From assembly GCA_949825045.1 (NCBI GenBank), contig OX463818.1, positions 26,676,906 to 26,740,905 of the forward strand: a DNA stretch of 64,000 nucleotides, written 5' to 3'. Origin of the DNA: Argyresthia goedartella. Its lineage: Eukaryota; Arthropoda; Insecta; Lepidoptera; Argyresthiidae. The position numbers and the translations under genes were made by a program. The notes beneath the pieces were generated by a model. The model had not been told where the DNA came from, did not search any database, and was given only the letters and a program-made list of their open reading frames with translations. Below, one piece after another: positions 11,661 through 22,821 of this stretch; the stretch's first letter is position 1; every line of letters starts with the position of its first letter.

Positions 11661-12335
11661 GCGTCTTTTCTTGTACGATGGTACGAAACCCTTCGTGTGC
11701 GATCTGACTTGCACTTGACTGAATTGATGAAGGCGAATGAATGAAGCAATTAGAATAGAAATCGGGAGACTAAAATCGGCGGCTTGGTCTGTAAAACAGT
11801 CGCTCGCCTTGGATAGGTTAGACCTCCGTTGCCTTGTGGTTTCACGCTCGCTGCCCACGCAGCAGATGCGGATTCGATCGTGAGAGAACTGCGGGGATGA
11901 GCTAGCCCACTATCACGCAAAATGGAGTAAGTATTGAATAACTGGCTCAACGTTACTTTGACTCGTGGGATAAACCCTTTGACCCTATAGGATAGGTTAA
12001 AGGCCATCCGAACATGACGCTAAGGACGACGACGCGACTGCGACGAACCTCGTATACCCATATTAAATAGGAGTCGAACAATCTACATGCAACTCTAAAG
12101 TTGGCGAGTTGCAGTCGTCGTTGCGTAGCCCCATGTGCGGATAGCCTAAGACTTGAATAACGTTGGATTGCATGTGTCGTACCCATATCATAGAATTGAT
12201 TATTTCATGAAAGGGCCGGGCCAATCATTTCATAATATGGCCGAGCATTTCATGAAATGGTCAGAAAGGGTTGAAATTGGTTAAACATGTAATTTTAAAA
12301 GCATTTTCATTCAGCACTACCTAATGCTTTTTTGT
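11661..12335. other. Intronic spacer
   Basis: No supported gene. A small self-complementary CATTTCATGAAATGG segment at 12195-12262 may be a decayed MITE. Confidence 0.35.
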
Positions 12336-12546
12336 GACGACCCGAATAGCCGAGTCGGCAGTGACCCTGCCTTCGAATCCAGGGTCCCGGGTTCGAGTTC
12401 CGGGGGGGCAAATATTTGTTTGATGAGAACAGCTGTTTGTACCCTAGTCAAGGTTTTTTATCTATCTAAGTATAATATTTATCTATATAAGTATGTGTAT
12501 CGTTGTCTAGTATCCAAGATACAGGGAATCCTAGTTTGGGGCTAGG
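12336..12546 (+). mobile_element. SINE family S1, copy a
   Basis: A tRNA-derived SINE. The head has an A-box-like TAGCCGAGTCGGCAGTG and a B-box-like GGGTTCGAGTTCC. The body follows (TTTGTTTGATGAGAAC, then TCTATCTAAGTATAATATTT). The 3' domain is TACAGGGAATCCTAGTTTGG. It is not a tRNA gene because no cloverleaf anticodon arm fits and the body continues past the head. The (TTA)n tail seen in other copies is missing here. Confidence 0.8.
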
Positions 12547-12592
12547 AAGATTCGTAGGTAGGGTCACTGCCGACTCGGCCTTTCGGGTCGTC
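12547..12592 (-). repeat. Inverted S1 SINE head fragment
   Basis: The reverse complement of the S1 head (GACGACCCGAAAGGCCGAGT and onward) directly follows the full plus-strand S1 copy, giving a head-tail-inverted-head arrangement. The core-bearing palindromic element starts at its end. Confidence 0.75.
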
Positions 12593-12946
12593 ATATATAT
12601 GTGGCAGGCAAATTGTAAGATTCCACATTTAACAAACGGCGTCGTCAGTTTACAAACGCGCGCTGCTATGTAATATGCCGAAGGCAAATTGCAAATTGAA
12701 ATTAAAATAGCAAATTCTCAGGGCAAAACGCTGCGGTAGCTTAGGTGAAGGGTAAAGAGGGTGAGCGAAGCGAAGCCTCGTTTATCCTTCGTGTTAGGTT
12801 GAACATGTAAGAACAACAAAACATACTAAAAACATAAAGGAGTGTCAATTTGCCTACGGCATATTACATAGCAGCGCGCGTTTGTAAACGGACTACGCCG
12901 TTTGTAAAATGCTGAATTATACAAATTGCCTGCAACATATACATGT
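12593..12946. mobile_element. Palindromic element with GCGAAGC core, arm type i
   Basis: Arms of about 100 bp are inverted copies: the left reads TGGCAGGCAAATTGTA, then CAAACGCGCGCTGCTATG. Between them lies the shared core (about 12705-12840), with CTGCGGTAGCTTAGGTGAAG, GAGCGAAGCGAAGCC, and TTGAACATGTAAGAACAAC. A partial second core (GAAGACTATTCGGGAGATTCGCTGCGCTCG) follows immediately at 12950-13015. Confidence 0.75.
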
Positions 12947-13119
12947 TGAACTGACACGAAGACTATTCGGGAGATTCGCTGCGCTCGCCCCCTTTAGTCT
13001 TCACCTAAGCTTCGGCAGTGATTTTCTCCGTTCAATGGAACTTCTCATTCAATCACGGTTGGCCGTTCCATGATTGGGTCATTTCTAAGATATGGATACG
13101 TTATGACACACACACACAC

Positions 13120-13324
13120 ACACATGAACATTTAAATACAGGCACATACATCGCTTATGGCCCCACACTAGGATACCCTGTTTCGTGGGAACCAGAAACA
13201 ACGACGTCACACACATATGAACATCCAAGACCTGGGGATTTTTTTTCCTTACCCCCGGCCGGGATCGAACCCGGGACCTCTCGCATGGTAGGCAGAGCCA
13301 CAACCGCTGCGCCACAGAGGTCGT
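13120..13324 (-). mobile_element. SINE family S2, copy a
   Basis: On the minus strand the tRNA-like head is GACCTCTGTGGCGCAGCGG with the B box GGGTTCGATCC. It is followed by an A-rich linker, a TTCATATGTGTGTGACGTCG block and the 3' domain CAGGGTATCCTAGTGTGGGG. An (AC)n tract lies at its tail (13107-13124). Confidence 0.8.
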
Positions 13325-13327
13325 AAC

Positions 13328-13905
13328 ACACATGCACTAATATCTAGTCAACTTTGACATTAATTGTAAATTTTGAATAGGACGTCATCGCTGAGATTTT
13401 TACTTGACTCACCTTTCATCTATGGGGCGTAAGAAGATTTCATCATTCGTCTTAGTTTGTGGGATATTAAAGTTTATTTTTATTGCTAAAATAGGGTTAT
13501 CTCAGAAAAAAATCCTTTGATCTGGCCAACTCTCAGATTAGATGCTTTCAGACCGAATTCTATGGCTTTAGACTTTATTTTGATACGTATTTTTCGCTGT
13601 ATATTGCGCAGCACTTTCTATCAAAGTACTTTTAGTAAGTTTAATGATAGGTTGCATAAAGGTTGTGCTGATATATTCATGTGAGAAGAGTAAGGTTTAA
13701 TTGTGATATCATAATACTCATATTACTTACTGTGTTTCATCAATTACATGTCCTCAACAATATTGTTGAACCAAAGATAAACCATGCCCTTTCCTTTCGG
13801 TCCAGCAGTGAACGAAATTATATCACAGTGCTATTTTTTACAGTTCCAATTTATTATTTATCATGGAACCTACCGAGTGTCTCTTTTTAATGATCATTTA
13901 AAAAC
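13328..13905. other. AT-rich intronic spacer
   Basis: Nothing recognised beyond short ORFs without family features. Confidence 0.4.
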
Positions 13906-14032
13906 GGACCGGTGTTATCCGGCTGAATTAAGGTGAGATACTGTTTTGAGTCGAAATTTTGTGAGAACGAAACCGTTACAGGACGTAACAGAAAGATATA
14001 GTCATATTTTACGGGGTTGTTTGGGACATTTT

Positions 14033-14190
14033 GAACAACTTTTGCTATGATTCCGATTTGATCAGAGCAACTTTATTTTTCATTCCTCCATATGTTTTGG
14101 TCCGGGCGGGCGGTCATATGATATGTACGGAGAATTAAAAAATAAAGCTGCTCTGATCAAATTGGTTTCATAGAAAATGTTGCTAATAAT
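14033..14190. repeat. Imperfect palindrome, probable MITE
   Basis: The left half with GATTTGATCAGAGCAACTTT and the right half with AAAGCTGCTCTGATCAAATT are inverted copies over about 65 bp. Weaker complementarity around AAATTTTGTG suggests the element may reach from about 13920 to 14280. No target duplication was identified. Confidence 0.6.
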
Positions 14191-14592
14191 GATGTTCCTA
14201 ACCTTTTAAAATAAAACTACACCTTTCTCTTTCAACCTGTGTAACACAAAATTTCGTGGGTTATCTTGACCCCTATTCGACATAAAAGAAACCCTATCGA
14301 CTTAATATCGACCTTTCATTTCAGTAACTTTTGCATTTACCAAACAAGCCCTTTGTTTACGTTTAACAGCTAGGTGATGGATGTGTAAGATCAGTCTAGA
14401 ATTTACAACGCCTAACGAACCGAATTGTGAAAATATCTTTCTTAGAACAATAAAGTACTTACTGCTAGCGATAATGTTAAATCCACTACAAAAAGTTTCA
14501 TTGTTTCATTCTCCTTAACTAACTTAACTAAACTCGTACAACGCATTTAAAAACAATTGCATTTTAACAACGATTCTGAGTCGATCATCGTA

Positions 14593-14705
14593 GCATATCC
14601 CCGGGTCTTGATGTTTATATGTGTGTGAGATGGCTGTTCCTGGGTACCATGACACAGGGTGTCCTAGTGTGGGGCCAGAAGCTATGTAGACGTGCTTGTA
14701 CTCGT
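14593..14705 (+). mobile_element. SINE family S2, copy b (5' truncated)
   Basis: Lacks the tRNA-like head. It retains CCCGGGTCTTGATGTTTATA, TACCATGACACAGG and the 3' domain GTCCTAGTGTGGGGCCAGAA. Confidence 0.7.
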
Positions 14706-15242
14706 ATTTATTTAATTCAATGTACAAACTAATACCCGTAAGCTGAAAATGGTTTATCCCCAAAACGTGACAGAATATCAATGTATTCAAACAAAGCCTT
14801 TATTGGGATCATCGTTAAATTCCACAAGACGTCTTAGGAAAAAGCTAATACAATAAAATAAAATAAAATAAATAAATAAAATAAAACCTAAACTTGAATA
14901 ATTAATTCAAAGTTTGCGAGTGGACTTGGAATAATTGTCTGTGATCCGCTGAATTGTCCCTGGAAAAGGTATTGTTTTTGTAGAAACAGGAATGTAAATT
15001 AATTACCGGCTGAATCCGTGGACAAACGGCTTATTAAGTTCATTTATTTTTATTAAAATAAATGCAGAGTTTTCATTTGAAGTGATATTTAGGGTTTACT
15101 TGCCTTCTTCAGCGTTATAATTTTGCTTTCAGATTTCAGTTACATTTTTCTGAGTTAAAATACGAGATTACAGCTCTGGCTAACACATAGGGGGGAACAT
15201 GTGTAATATATTTCAAACATGTTTCAAAAAAATATATAAATT
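14706..15242. other. AT-rich spacer with an (AAATA)n-type tract
   Basis: A simple AAATA/AATA tract runs from 14850 to 14886. Nothing else is recognised. Confidence 0.5.
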
Positions 15243-15632
15243 AATAGTAGTTTATGTGACTGATACATATGGAGAGCATTAAAACTCATATATTATAGTG
15301 TAGATAGTGGGTTCATAATAATATCACACGAGAGTTTTCATGCCCAATGATGTACAGTTACATATACTAGTTTATCTACGCACATATCATAAGTTCTCTT
15401 TGATGTGTTCAGGAACCGCATGTTCGACCGGCATTGTGGCATGGCAAACTAGGGGCGGCACGCAGGCGGGCGTCGGCGTTCGAAATTTCAATGTCATAAT
15501 TTGTCGAAAATTTATACATTATGACATTCAGATAAGAAATGATTTTTTACCAAGTAGTATAACATTATGCTGGTCGTAACGTGCGGTTTTTGGGCGCAGT
15601 AAAGAGGGTTTATGATACGTGTGTAAATAAAC
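15243..15632. repeat. Dispersed inverted-repeat element, copy 1
   Basis: Matches 41032-41337 over both halves. Within it, AGTTTATCTACGCACATATC (15369) and GGAACCGCATG are mirrored near the right end (CGTGCGGTTTTTGGGCGCAG, then CGTGTGTAAATAAAC). This gives terminal inverted repeats of about 60 bp. Non-coding. Confidence 0.7.
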
Positions 15633-15751
15633 ATTTTAAAAACCATTCATTTTCCGCTAAAGTCTAAAATTTTGTTCACTTGTTTTCCTGCTGATTACAT
15701 TGGAAGCCCGGCACCAATTTTATTAAATCCATTATAGTGGGCACGCGTAAG

Positions 15752-15840
15752 TGTTGCGATAGCGGTCATTGACCCGACTGCTACTGCGACCCGAACCATG
15801 CATGGTAACCATGGTAACGGTGGGTAACGGTCGGCGACTG
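15752..15840. repeat. Short AGCGGTCATTGACC repeat, copy 1
   Basis: Shares GCGGTCATTGACCCG, TGCTACTGCGA and CATGGTAA blocks with 29978-30052. The ends of the second copy are inverted (AGCGGTCATTGACC and GGTCAACGACCGCT), so this is probably a very small MITE. Confidence 0.55.
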
Positions 15841-15849
15841 CATACGCCC

Positions 15850-16450
15850 TACGACACTAATTTCGAACGTTGTTAACAGTTAGCTCTGTCTATGGAGTTA
15901 CTGAATGATGTTGTGGGCTACACAATTATAATTCTTGTACCGATCATTGTCAACATTATACTTTGTGGCTGTTTATCAAATCAAAAAAAAAAACAAAAAA
16001 AACCTGAATTGAAATCTGTCCACCCGCTAGAGCTAGGGTTCCACAGACAGACCGTCTCATCTACGACAGTGACGTCACTACGCTAGAAAATTCCTCGTAG
16101 TAACATTTTATGCACAACAAAGTTCGGATTAAAATTCAAAGTTATAGATCACGCTCAAAGGATTAATTATAATTTAGACGAGCAGCTTTCGTGATCAAAC
16201 TGTATAAATATTAGGAAAAGTTATTTAATTTCATAACGCGATAGAAATTAAGATAAATTCGGCTCAATTTGTGGCTGCCGTAATTCATTATCGTAGGTAA
16301 CGACTGTTAGTGAGGCTTTTGTTACATACAACTCGATTCTGTATCGTTGACAGGAATTGTGACTCAAAATTCGATGGCAATTTTTAAATGACAACTGTCA
16401 AATTAGTTCCGATTTAGTTTATTCAAATCCTTACAAACAATCGCAAATCA
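15850..16450. other. Intronic spacer
   Basis: The 64-codon open stretch at 15892 shows no recognisable domain. I would not call it a gene. Confidence 0.35.
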
Positions 16451-16456
16451 AAATTT

Positions 16457-16552
16457 GATATGAAATCGGCGAAGATCCCTCAAAATGTGATATGAAATCG
16501 GCGAACATCCCTCAAAATGTGATATGAAATCGGCGAACATCCCTCAAAATGT
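16457..16552. repeat. 32-bp tandem repeat, three units
   Basis: The unit starting GATATGAAATCGGCGAA recurs at 16457, 16489 and 16521 with one or two differences (GAAGATCC versus GAACATCC). Confidence 0.9.
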
Positions 16553-16706
16553 TAATTTGATTGCGTTCCGGCTTGGTCTTACAGTTACAAAAGCTAAGTC
16601 TGTAGCAGACCAGATAATCTCTTGGGATTATATAGACATGGACGATATTTGTCTCAGTAAGCTTTATTTGAAAAAACCCTAAAAAATATATAATAATATA
16701 GTAATT

Positions 16707-17055
16707 TAGCCCATTAATGTCCACACCGAGGGGCACGCGCCTTTACCCAGATATGACTAAGATTGAGCCATGCGCTACCACGCTGGCTCAGTGCGGGTTG
16801 ATGGAGGGGTGTCGGGCTAGTGGCCAACTGGACTGTCAGACGTTATCAAGCTGCCCTATTAGGGCCTCTGACCAGCTTTACGACTACTACCACCGAGTAG
16901 CGATAGTAGCCGGAACCTACAGCTGTCATACGAAACACGGAAGCGCCCGAAACAAACGCCACATAGAAACGGACACCCATCCAGTACCCGTCTCAGCCAG
17001 ATGTTGCTACCCGCACGATCGTTTCCGATGTGCGAATACCGCTAGGCCACGGACG
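16707..17055 (+). repeat. Same interspersed repeat as 7811, copy 3 (most complete)
   Basis: Starts TAGCCCATTAATGTCCACAC and carries the complete middle block CACCGAGTAGCGATAGTAGC. It ends with a CCCGCACGATCGTTTCCGATG block. It serves here as the intact reference for copy 2. Confidence 0.75.
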
Positions 17056-17390
17056 CTACAATAAATTTACATAAAATCAACAATCAAAATACCTAAAAAC
17101 TTCACAAACTAATAGAGAACTAACTATTGCTACCCATTTGACCCAAATAAGGGTCCATAATGGTTTCCCTAAGGCCTCTCTAAGACCCATAATCACTCAA
17201 GGGTCTTATAACAAATGATCCGACCAGTCACTCGATTATGTGTATCTTGACATCTATAACGATCCCTTTGAAAGATTTTGCGAATGTGATTGCGACTGCA
17301 ATTTCGTAAAGTTAGTGTATTAAACAAGTAAGCTCTAATGTAGAAAATGTCTTTTAAATCCTCAATTTCTGAATGGATTAGATGCTACGT

Positions 17391-17962
17391 TTGACGACCC
17401 GAATGGTCAAGTCGTCAGTGACGCTGCCTACGAAGCCAAGGGTCCCAGATTCGAGTCCCGGTAGGTGTAACTATTGGTTTGATGAGAACGGACGTTGGTA
17501 CCCTAGTCATGGTTGTTAATCTATCTAAGTATAACATTTATCTATATAAGTATATGCATCGTTGTCTAGTACCCGAGATACAGGGAATCCTAGTTTGGGG
17601 CTAAATCAATGTGTGTAAATAGTGTCCAAGGTATTATTATTATTATTTCGTTACCTTAAAGAATCAGCCTAAAATGAAGACCTCTGTGGCGCAGCGGTTG
17701 AGGCTCTACCTAGCATGCGAGAGGTCCCGGGTTCGATCCCCGGCTGGGGGTAAAGAGAAAAAAACCTAGGTCTCGTATGTTTATATGTGTGTGTCGTCGC
17801 TGTTTCTGTTTCCCACGACACAGGGTATCCTAGTGTGGGGCCAGAATCAATGTACGTGCCTGTGTGTAAATGTTTATGTTTAATGTCTTTGATAAATCTC
17901 CTTTCTCTCTGTTTTTGATTTTGATTAATTTGTCCGATGGATGCGCGGTGAAACATAATAAG
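17391..17962 (+). mobile_element. Composite S1-S2 SINE unit, copy 1
   Basis: Contains a complete S1 SINE (17391-17650, ending in TTATTATTATTATT) and a spacer GTTACCTTAAAGAATCAGCC. A complete S2 SINE follows (17679-17882), then about 80 bp of flank (TCTTTGATAAATCTCC and onward). The whole arrangement recurs in the same order at 22822-23392. Confidence 0.8.
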
Positions 17963-18109
17963 ATTTCGTATTACAAATTGAGGTTATGGGAGCGGTATTT
18001 TGGTGTGTTGAAATCAGATTTTAAAGGGTTAATTAATTACAAAGATGTTGATTGATGTTGAGGATTAAAACAATTTTCAGAATGAAATTGTACTCCTACT
18101 ACTGGAACA

Positions 18110-18194
18110 ATCTATTTTTTTACGGGAAATGTTGAATTGCAAAGAAAATACTGATTTGCACCTCAAATATAGGGGCAAAGTGGTAGGCCAGGGT

Positions 18195-18225
<31 letters not shown>

Positions 18226-18310
18226 ATCAGTGTTGTGTTGACATGTAAGAGAAACATAAAATTTCAACACACATAAAATATTTAAAACGTAAAAATTATT
18301 TTCAAACTCA
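18110..18310. repeat. Decayed core-family copy with (GT)n
   Basis: TACTGATTTGCACCTCAAATA resembles the arm of the 44029-44276 element. ACATGTAAGAGAAACATAAA and ACACATAAAATATTTAAAAC resemble its interior. The middle is occupied by a (GT)n tract (18199-18226). Tentative. Confidence 0.4.
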
Positions 18311-21300
18311 ATTTTTACCATATCTGACTATGGATAAAGTCGAACTAGCAAATTATCTGGATAATACTCTTTTAATCAAGTGCCATTCATTGAATCTGCC
18401 TGAAGAATGTGAGAGCTTCTTTCACGATAACTCAAAACTGAAAATATTGACTTATAATATTCGCAGTATATATTTGCATTTCGACGAATTTCAAGCTTTA
18501 CTTAGGAGACTTAACATTGAGTTTGATATCATTATACTCACTGAGTGTTGGCTTCGCGAGAACACACTGGTGGGAACGTTAGATGGATACACAGTTTACA
18601 AATCTGCTAGATTCATTAACAAGTCTGGGGGTGTTGTTGTATATGTAAGGAATGTCCTTAGCGCATCTATGTCCGAACCTGAATTCATTGGCGCAAATTG
18701 CATTGTACTGGAACTGCCTGGGAACGCAACTGTCGTTGCAATCTACCGATCGCCCGCGGATACTCCTCTTATTTTTCTTGACTCTCTGCACGATCTTCTT
18801 GTTAACATTAATAAGGACAAACATCCGGTAATTCTGGCAGGTGATGTCAATATAGATTTGCTTTCTGACGATGTAAGATATAAGCGATCGGAGTACCTTT
18901 GTGTGATGGCTGAGAGTGAATTGCTACCAGCTATAACAGAGCCAACTCGGTTAACTGCTTGTTTGGACCATATATTTTTATCATCATTTCTTAAGGCACA
19001 GGCGATCGTTTGCAAAACAGATATAACCTATCACGACTTAGCAATGATAGAAATTGAGGCTGCTGTCAAATCTGACCCAGTACCCAGAACACGGTTGAGG
19101 TAGACTATGAAGCAATCGAAATCGAAATAAAAAACATCGACTGGTCTGCGGTGATGACTGAAACATCGGTCGAGGTGGCCACCAAATCTTTTTCTAAAAT
19201 CATCTCTGATATTGTTGCGAAAAACACAAAACATGGAAAAATAAGTAGATCCAAGTTTAATCTAAAACCATGGATAACACCAGGTTTAATGAAATGCATG
19301 AAAAATCGCGATGCATTGCATTACAAATTGCGAAAAAACCCCAACAACGATGTTTTGAAGGTGACTTATTCTCGTTATAGAAACTACTGCAACAATCTTT
19401 TATACAATCTAAAACGTGAATACGAGTTGAAAGCACTGGAAGAAAACAAAAATGACCCCAAGAAGCTCTGGAGTTGTATCAAAGACATATGTCACTCAAA
19501 AACAAAAAACCCTATAGCGACTGAACTTTTGAATATCTCCAATGATCCCATTTCCTCTCTGAGCAAATGTAATAAGTACTTTAGTAACGTAGGTAAACAC
19601 TTAGCCACAAATATTTTAAACGATACCAATGAATCCGAAGAAAGTCTTGCATCAAAAACGTCAAATCAGCAAACAAATGGTCACTCCATATTTTTACAAC
19701 CGACTGATAGTGTAGAACTCACATGCATGATTCAACGTCTCTCCTCTAGTAGTGCACCAGGAATAGATGGTACTAGCAATAGCATCGTCAAGAGACTAAA
19801 ATACTTTGTGATAAAACCTCTGACCCATATAATTAATCTTAGTATGTCAACGGGTGAATTCCCAGAGGTCTGGAAAACAGCTTTGGTTTGCCCAATCCAT
19901 AAAGCAGGGCCAAAAGATGAACCCTCTAATTACCGTCCGATCTCGTTACTTCCTACTTTCTCCAAATTACTGGAAAAGGTAGTTAACAAACGGCTAATTA
20001 GTTTTTTGGAACAAAACAGGTTGCTCTACCACCGTCAATTCGGTTTTAGGAAGGGTATCTCGACTGAGGACGCAGTTAGTTCACTAGTGAGACGTGTATG
20101 TACCTTGCTAGATGAAGGTAGACCCTGCATTGGTGTCTTCCTTGATCTGGCAAAGGCGTTTGATACGGTCTCTACACCCATACTGCTAAACAAACTACAT
20201 AACATGGGGATTCGAGGTACTGTTCTTGCTTGGTTTAAAAGCTACCTCACAAATAGACTCCAATGTCTAAAAGTGGGCACACATATTAGCCCAATTGAAC
20301 CCGTTAGCTTTGGTATTCCACAGGGCAGTATCTTAGGCCCCACTCTTTTCTTAATGTACATTTATGACATATATAGTATAAATCTACCCAAAGTTGACCT
20401 ATTTTGCTATGCTGATGTCATCGCCATAATTTTTAACGATACCTCCTGGAATAATGTCTTTGCTAGTGCTGAAAATGGTATGTCCAATGTAGCAACATGG
20501 TTATGAAAAAACTTGCTTACTCTGAACACTGCAAAAACTAAGTACCTGTGCTTTTATAAGACCGAAGCCTCCGGGCCACCAGCGTTGCCCAACATTAAAG
20601 TTCACAAATGCGGAAATATCTCTACCCAATGTCAATGTCCTGAGATACAAAATACTACATCGATTAAATACCTAGGCATAATACTTGACAAAAATCTGAA
20701 CTTTAGAGACCATATAAAAGCATTGACAGCCAGAATCCGTAAAATTATTTACATCATGAAACAATTGCGAAACTGTGCCGACTATGGACTCCTAAAGGGA
20801 GTGTATACGGCTATATGTGAGTCGATTCTTACCTACTGTATTTCGGTATGGGGTGGATGTAGTAAGACAATCTTAATAGACGCACTGATCTAATACATGG
20901 TGAAAATGATATACTTAGTATCCGTAGGCTGTTTATTCTGAGGTCTGTTATTTTAGTTCATAAAAATATAACCAACTCTCCTGTATACAACAAACTTCTA
21001 ATGAAACGGACCTACAAGGTTCCTATTAACGCTGTCCACACTACCTTTGCGCAGAGATTCCCTGATTTTCTTCATCCTTACATGTACAACAAGGCCAACA
21101 GTTTTTGTAACTTTAGAAATTGTAGTAGTTTTGAAGTCAAACGTAAGTGTCAAAAATGGCTTCTATCCCTCACATACGATACCACTGAAATGGTCTTAGG
21201 AGTCCTTCAATAGGAATTTTCGTCATTATGCAAATACTGTATGTCCCACATGATTATATGCTGTAGTACTCTTAAGTTTTAAAATAATGTACTGTCTTTG

Positions 21301-21594
21301 TTTTGTTAGTCTGTGTTTATCTTTTTGTTTATATTTTCGGTTATAATACCCACTCTTTCCTGTTGTTTTTGTGTCCTTAATAATTAAATTGTACCCACGC
21401 TGAACTCCCATCTCCTATCTGTGAATCATAATTATGGTACCCACGATACAGGCTCTGCCTAGTGTGGGGCCACAGTTAATCATACTTGTAGCGTTTAAGG
21501 TTTTTATTTCTTTATTAATGTTCTTTTGGAAACCTGCTTATTTTTATTTTTTAAATAAGTATTTCTATATTCTATTCTATTCTATTCTATTTTT
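18300..21594 (+). mobile_element. LINE of the 18.3-21.6 kb region, with ATTCT tail
   Basis: Carries the ORF above. Its 3' UTR (21214-21594) contains TACCCACGATACAGGCTCTG and CCTAGTGTGGGGCCAC (21438-21472) and ends in a TATTC/ATTCT pentamer array (21567-21592). The 5' boundary is not defined. The 3' domain resembles the tails of both SINE families here. Confidence 0.75.
18330..21213 (+). pseudogene. LINE ORF2: endonuclease and reverse transcriptase (dead)
   Basis: A non-LTR retrotransposon protein. The AP-type endonuclease is in the first open stretch (18330-19103): LTYNIRSI, ILTECWLRE, ILAGDVNIDLL and ACLDHIFLS. The reverse transcriptase is in the second (19151-20506): SNYRPISLLPTFSKLLEK, RQFGFRKG, LDLAKAFDTV and GIPQGSILGPTLF. 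The thumb and C-terminal parts are at 20513-20893 and 21001-21213. The catalytic box reads CYADVIAI instead of YADD, so polymerase activity is lost. Breaks are a frameshift near 19100, a stop TGA at 20504-20506 and a frameshift near 20890. It looks like a CR1/Jockey-group element, but the clade is not fixed. Confidence 0.85.
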
Positions 21595-21734
21595 GTTGAA
21601 TATTTTTGGTTTACAAATAGGACATATTTGATGTGCTTTTTTACTTCTACAACCCGTTTTTTACTTCTCCATATGAAACCTACACCTTTCTGTATCCTTT
21701 ATTGTACTCTTTTGTAGGTATTTTATTGTTGGCG

Positions 21735-21870
21735 CTCTGTGAGGATGCGGTAGTGGTTCTGCCTACCATGCGAGAGGTCCCGGGATCAAACCCCACCTGG
21801 GGATGAAGAAAAAACCCAGGTCTTAGATGTTCATATGTGTGTCGCTGTTTCTCCTCTGTATGTACCTGTA
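21735..21870 (+). mobile_element. SINE family S2, copy d (decayed)
   Basis: Head CTACCATGCGAGAGGTCCCG, linker GAAGAAAAAACCCAGGTC and TTCATATGTGTGTCGCTG are recognisable. The 3' domain is missing. Confidence 0.7.
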
Positions 21871-21884
21871 CGAATGAATGAATG

Positions 21885-21945
21885 TAGCCCTAATGTCCCC
21901 ACTGAGGAGCACAGGCCTTTACCCGGATACGAGTAAGATTAAGCC
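21885..21945 (+). repeat. Fragment of the 7811-type repeat
   Basis: GTAGCCCTAATGTCCCCACTG through ACGAGTAAGATTAAGCC matches the head of the 7811 and 16707 copies. Confidence 0.65.
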
Positions 21946-21954
21946 TGTGTGTGT

Positions 21955-22470
21955 ATCATCATCTTCACAATCATCAGCCCTTGTCATCCCCCTGCGGGGC
22001 ACAGGCCTCTCCTAAAGCACGCCATTCGCTGCGGTCACCCGCCAGTCTCGTCCACTGCTTTCCAGCCACCTTAGCAATGTCATCTGACCATCGGGCCGGT
22101 GGTCTGCGCGCTGTTTTCTGTCCTGTTCGCGGCCGCCACTCTGCGGCTGACTTGGTCCACCTTCCGTCCTCCCTTCTAACCAAGGGTCCCGCACATTGCC
22201 ACTTTACCCACGTCTGTGACTTTGGTAAGTCTGCGGATTTCCACGTCAGGCACGCGGTCAACGAGGCTGATGCCAAGCATGCCACGCTCCATAGCCCTTT
22301 GTGCGACTCTAATTTTGTGCATATTGGCTTTTGTGAGCGTGTTTCGGCACCATAAGTGAGGATTGGCAGGACACATTGGTTGAATAAATTGCTCTTCAGG
22401 CATTACGGGATTTGTGATTTTAGGACGTCTTCTAGTTTCTCGAAGGCAGCCCATCCTAGCTGGATCCGTC
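21955..22470 (-). pseudogene. RTE-type LINE, 3' fragment
   Basis: On the minus strand two overlapping frames encode an RTE-like C terminus. RAMERGMLGISLVDRVPD comes first (22176-22454), then DGRWTKSAAEWRPRTGQK and ARRPPARWSDDIAKVAGKQW (21974-22200). The frames join by a frameshift near 22200-22230. The element ends near a CAT/GAT trinucleotide run (21956-21966), as RTE elements often do. It is 5' truncated and lacks the catalytic domains. Confidence 0.75.
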
Positions 22471-22675
22471 TAGTGTGTATATAAATGTTAAATGTGTATG
22501 TACAGTGTTATATTCTAGGTGGTGAGACAGGCGTCCAATTTCTTTGTGAGCATAGTCTTGCCAGGTTTTCTCAGCAGATTAAGTTCTCACGGTAACGGGA
22601 GCGCTTCGGAAACATTTTCTTTGTTGCTACGTAAACAAAGTTAGAGCTGCGATAAACCGGTAACTAAAGAGCTTA
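22471..22675. other. Spacer
   Basis: No recognisable feature. Confidence 0.3.
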
Positions 22676-22808
22676 AGGGCCGGGCCACACGATGCGTTGC
22701 GGTGCCGCAGCGGTGTGGGAATTGTATGGGCATACCCCCCCCCGCCCCACCCTGTGTCGCCTTGCTTCGTGCGGTGTGCGCCGCACCGCATCGTGTGGAC
22801 AGGCCCTA
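22676..22808. mobile_element. Small GC-rich MITE
   Basis: Ends TAAGGGCCGGGCCACACGAT and, inverted, ATCGTGTGGACAGGCCCTAA enclose a GC-rich middle with a C9 run. Arms are about 40 bp. A TA or TAA target is possible. Confidence 0.7.
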
Positions 22809-22821
22809 AAGGAGATATTAA

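Noticed and set aside
13241..13324. tRNA gene-like segment with A and B boxes (also at 12336, 17679, 22822, 23109, 25930, 33720, 38860)
   Set aside because: Each has box motifs, but the anticodon region does not fold as a tRNA and each continues into a shared SINE body and tail.
21951..22355. 134-codon plus-strand frame
   Set aside because: The antisense of the RTE LINE C terminus, which is clearly coding on the minus strand.
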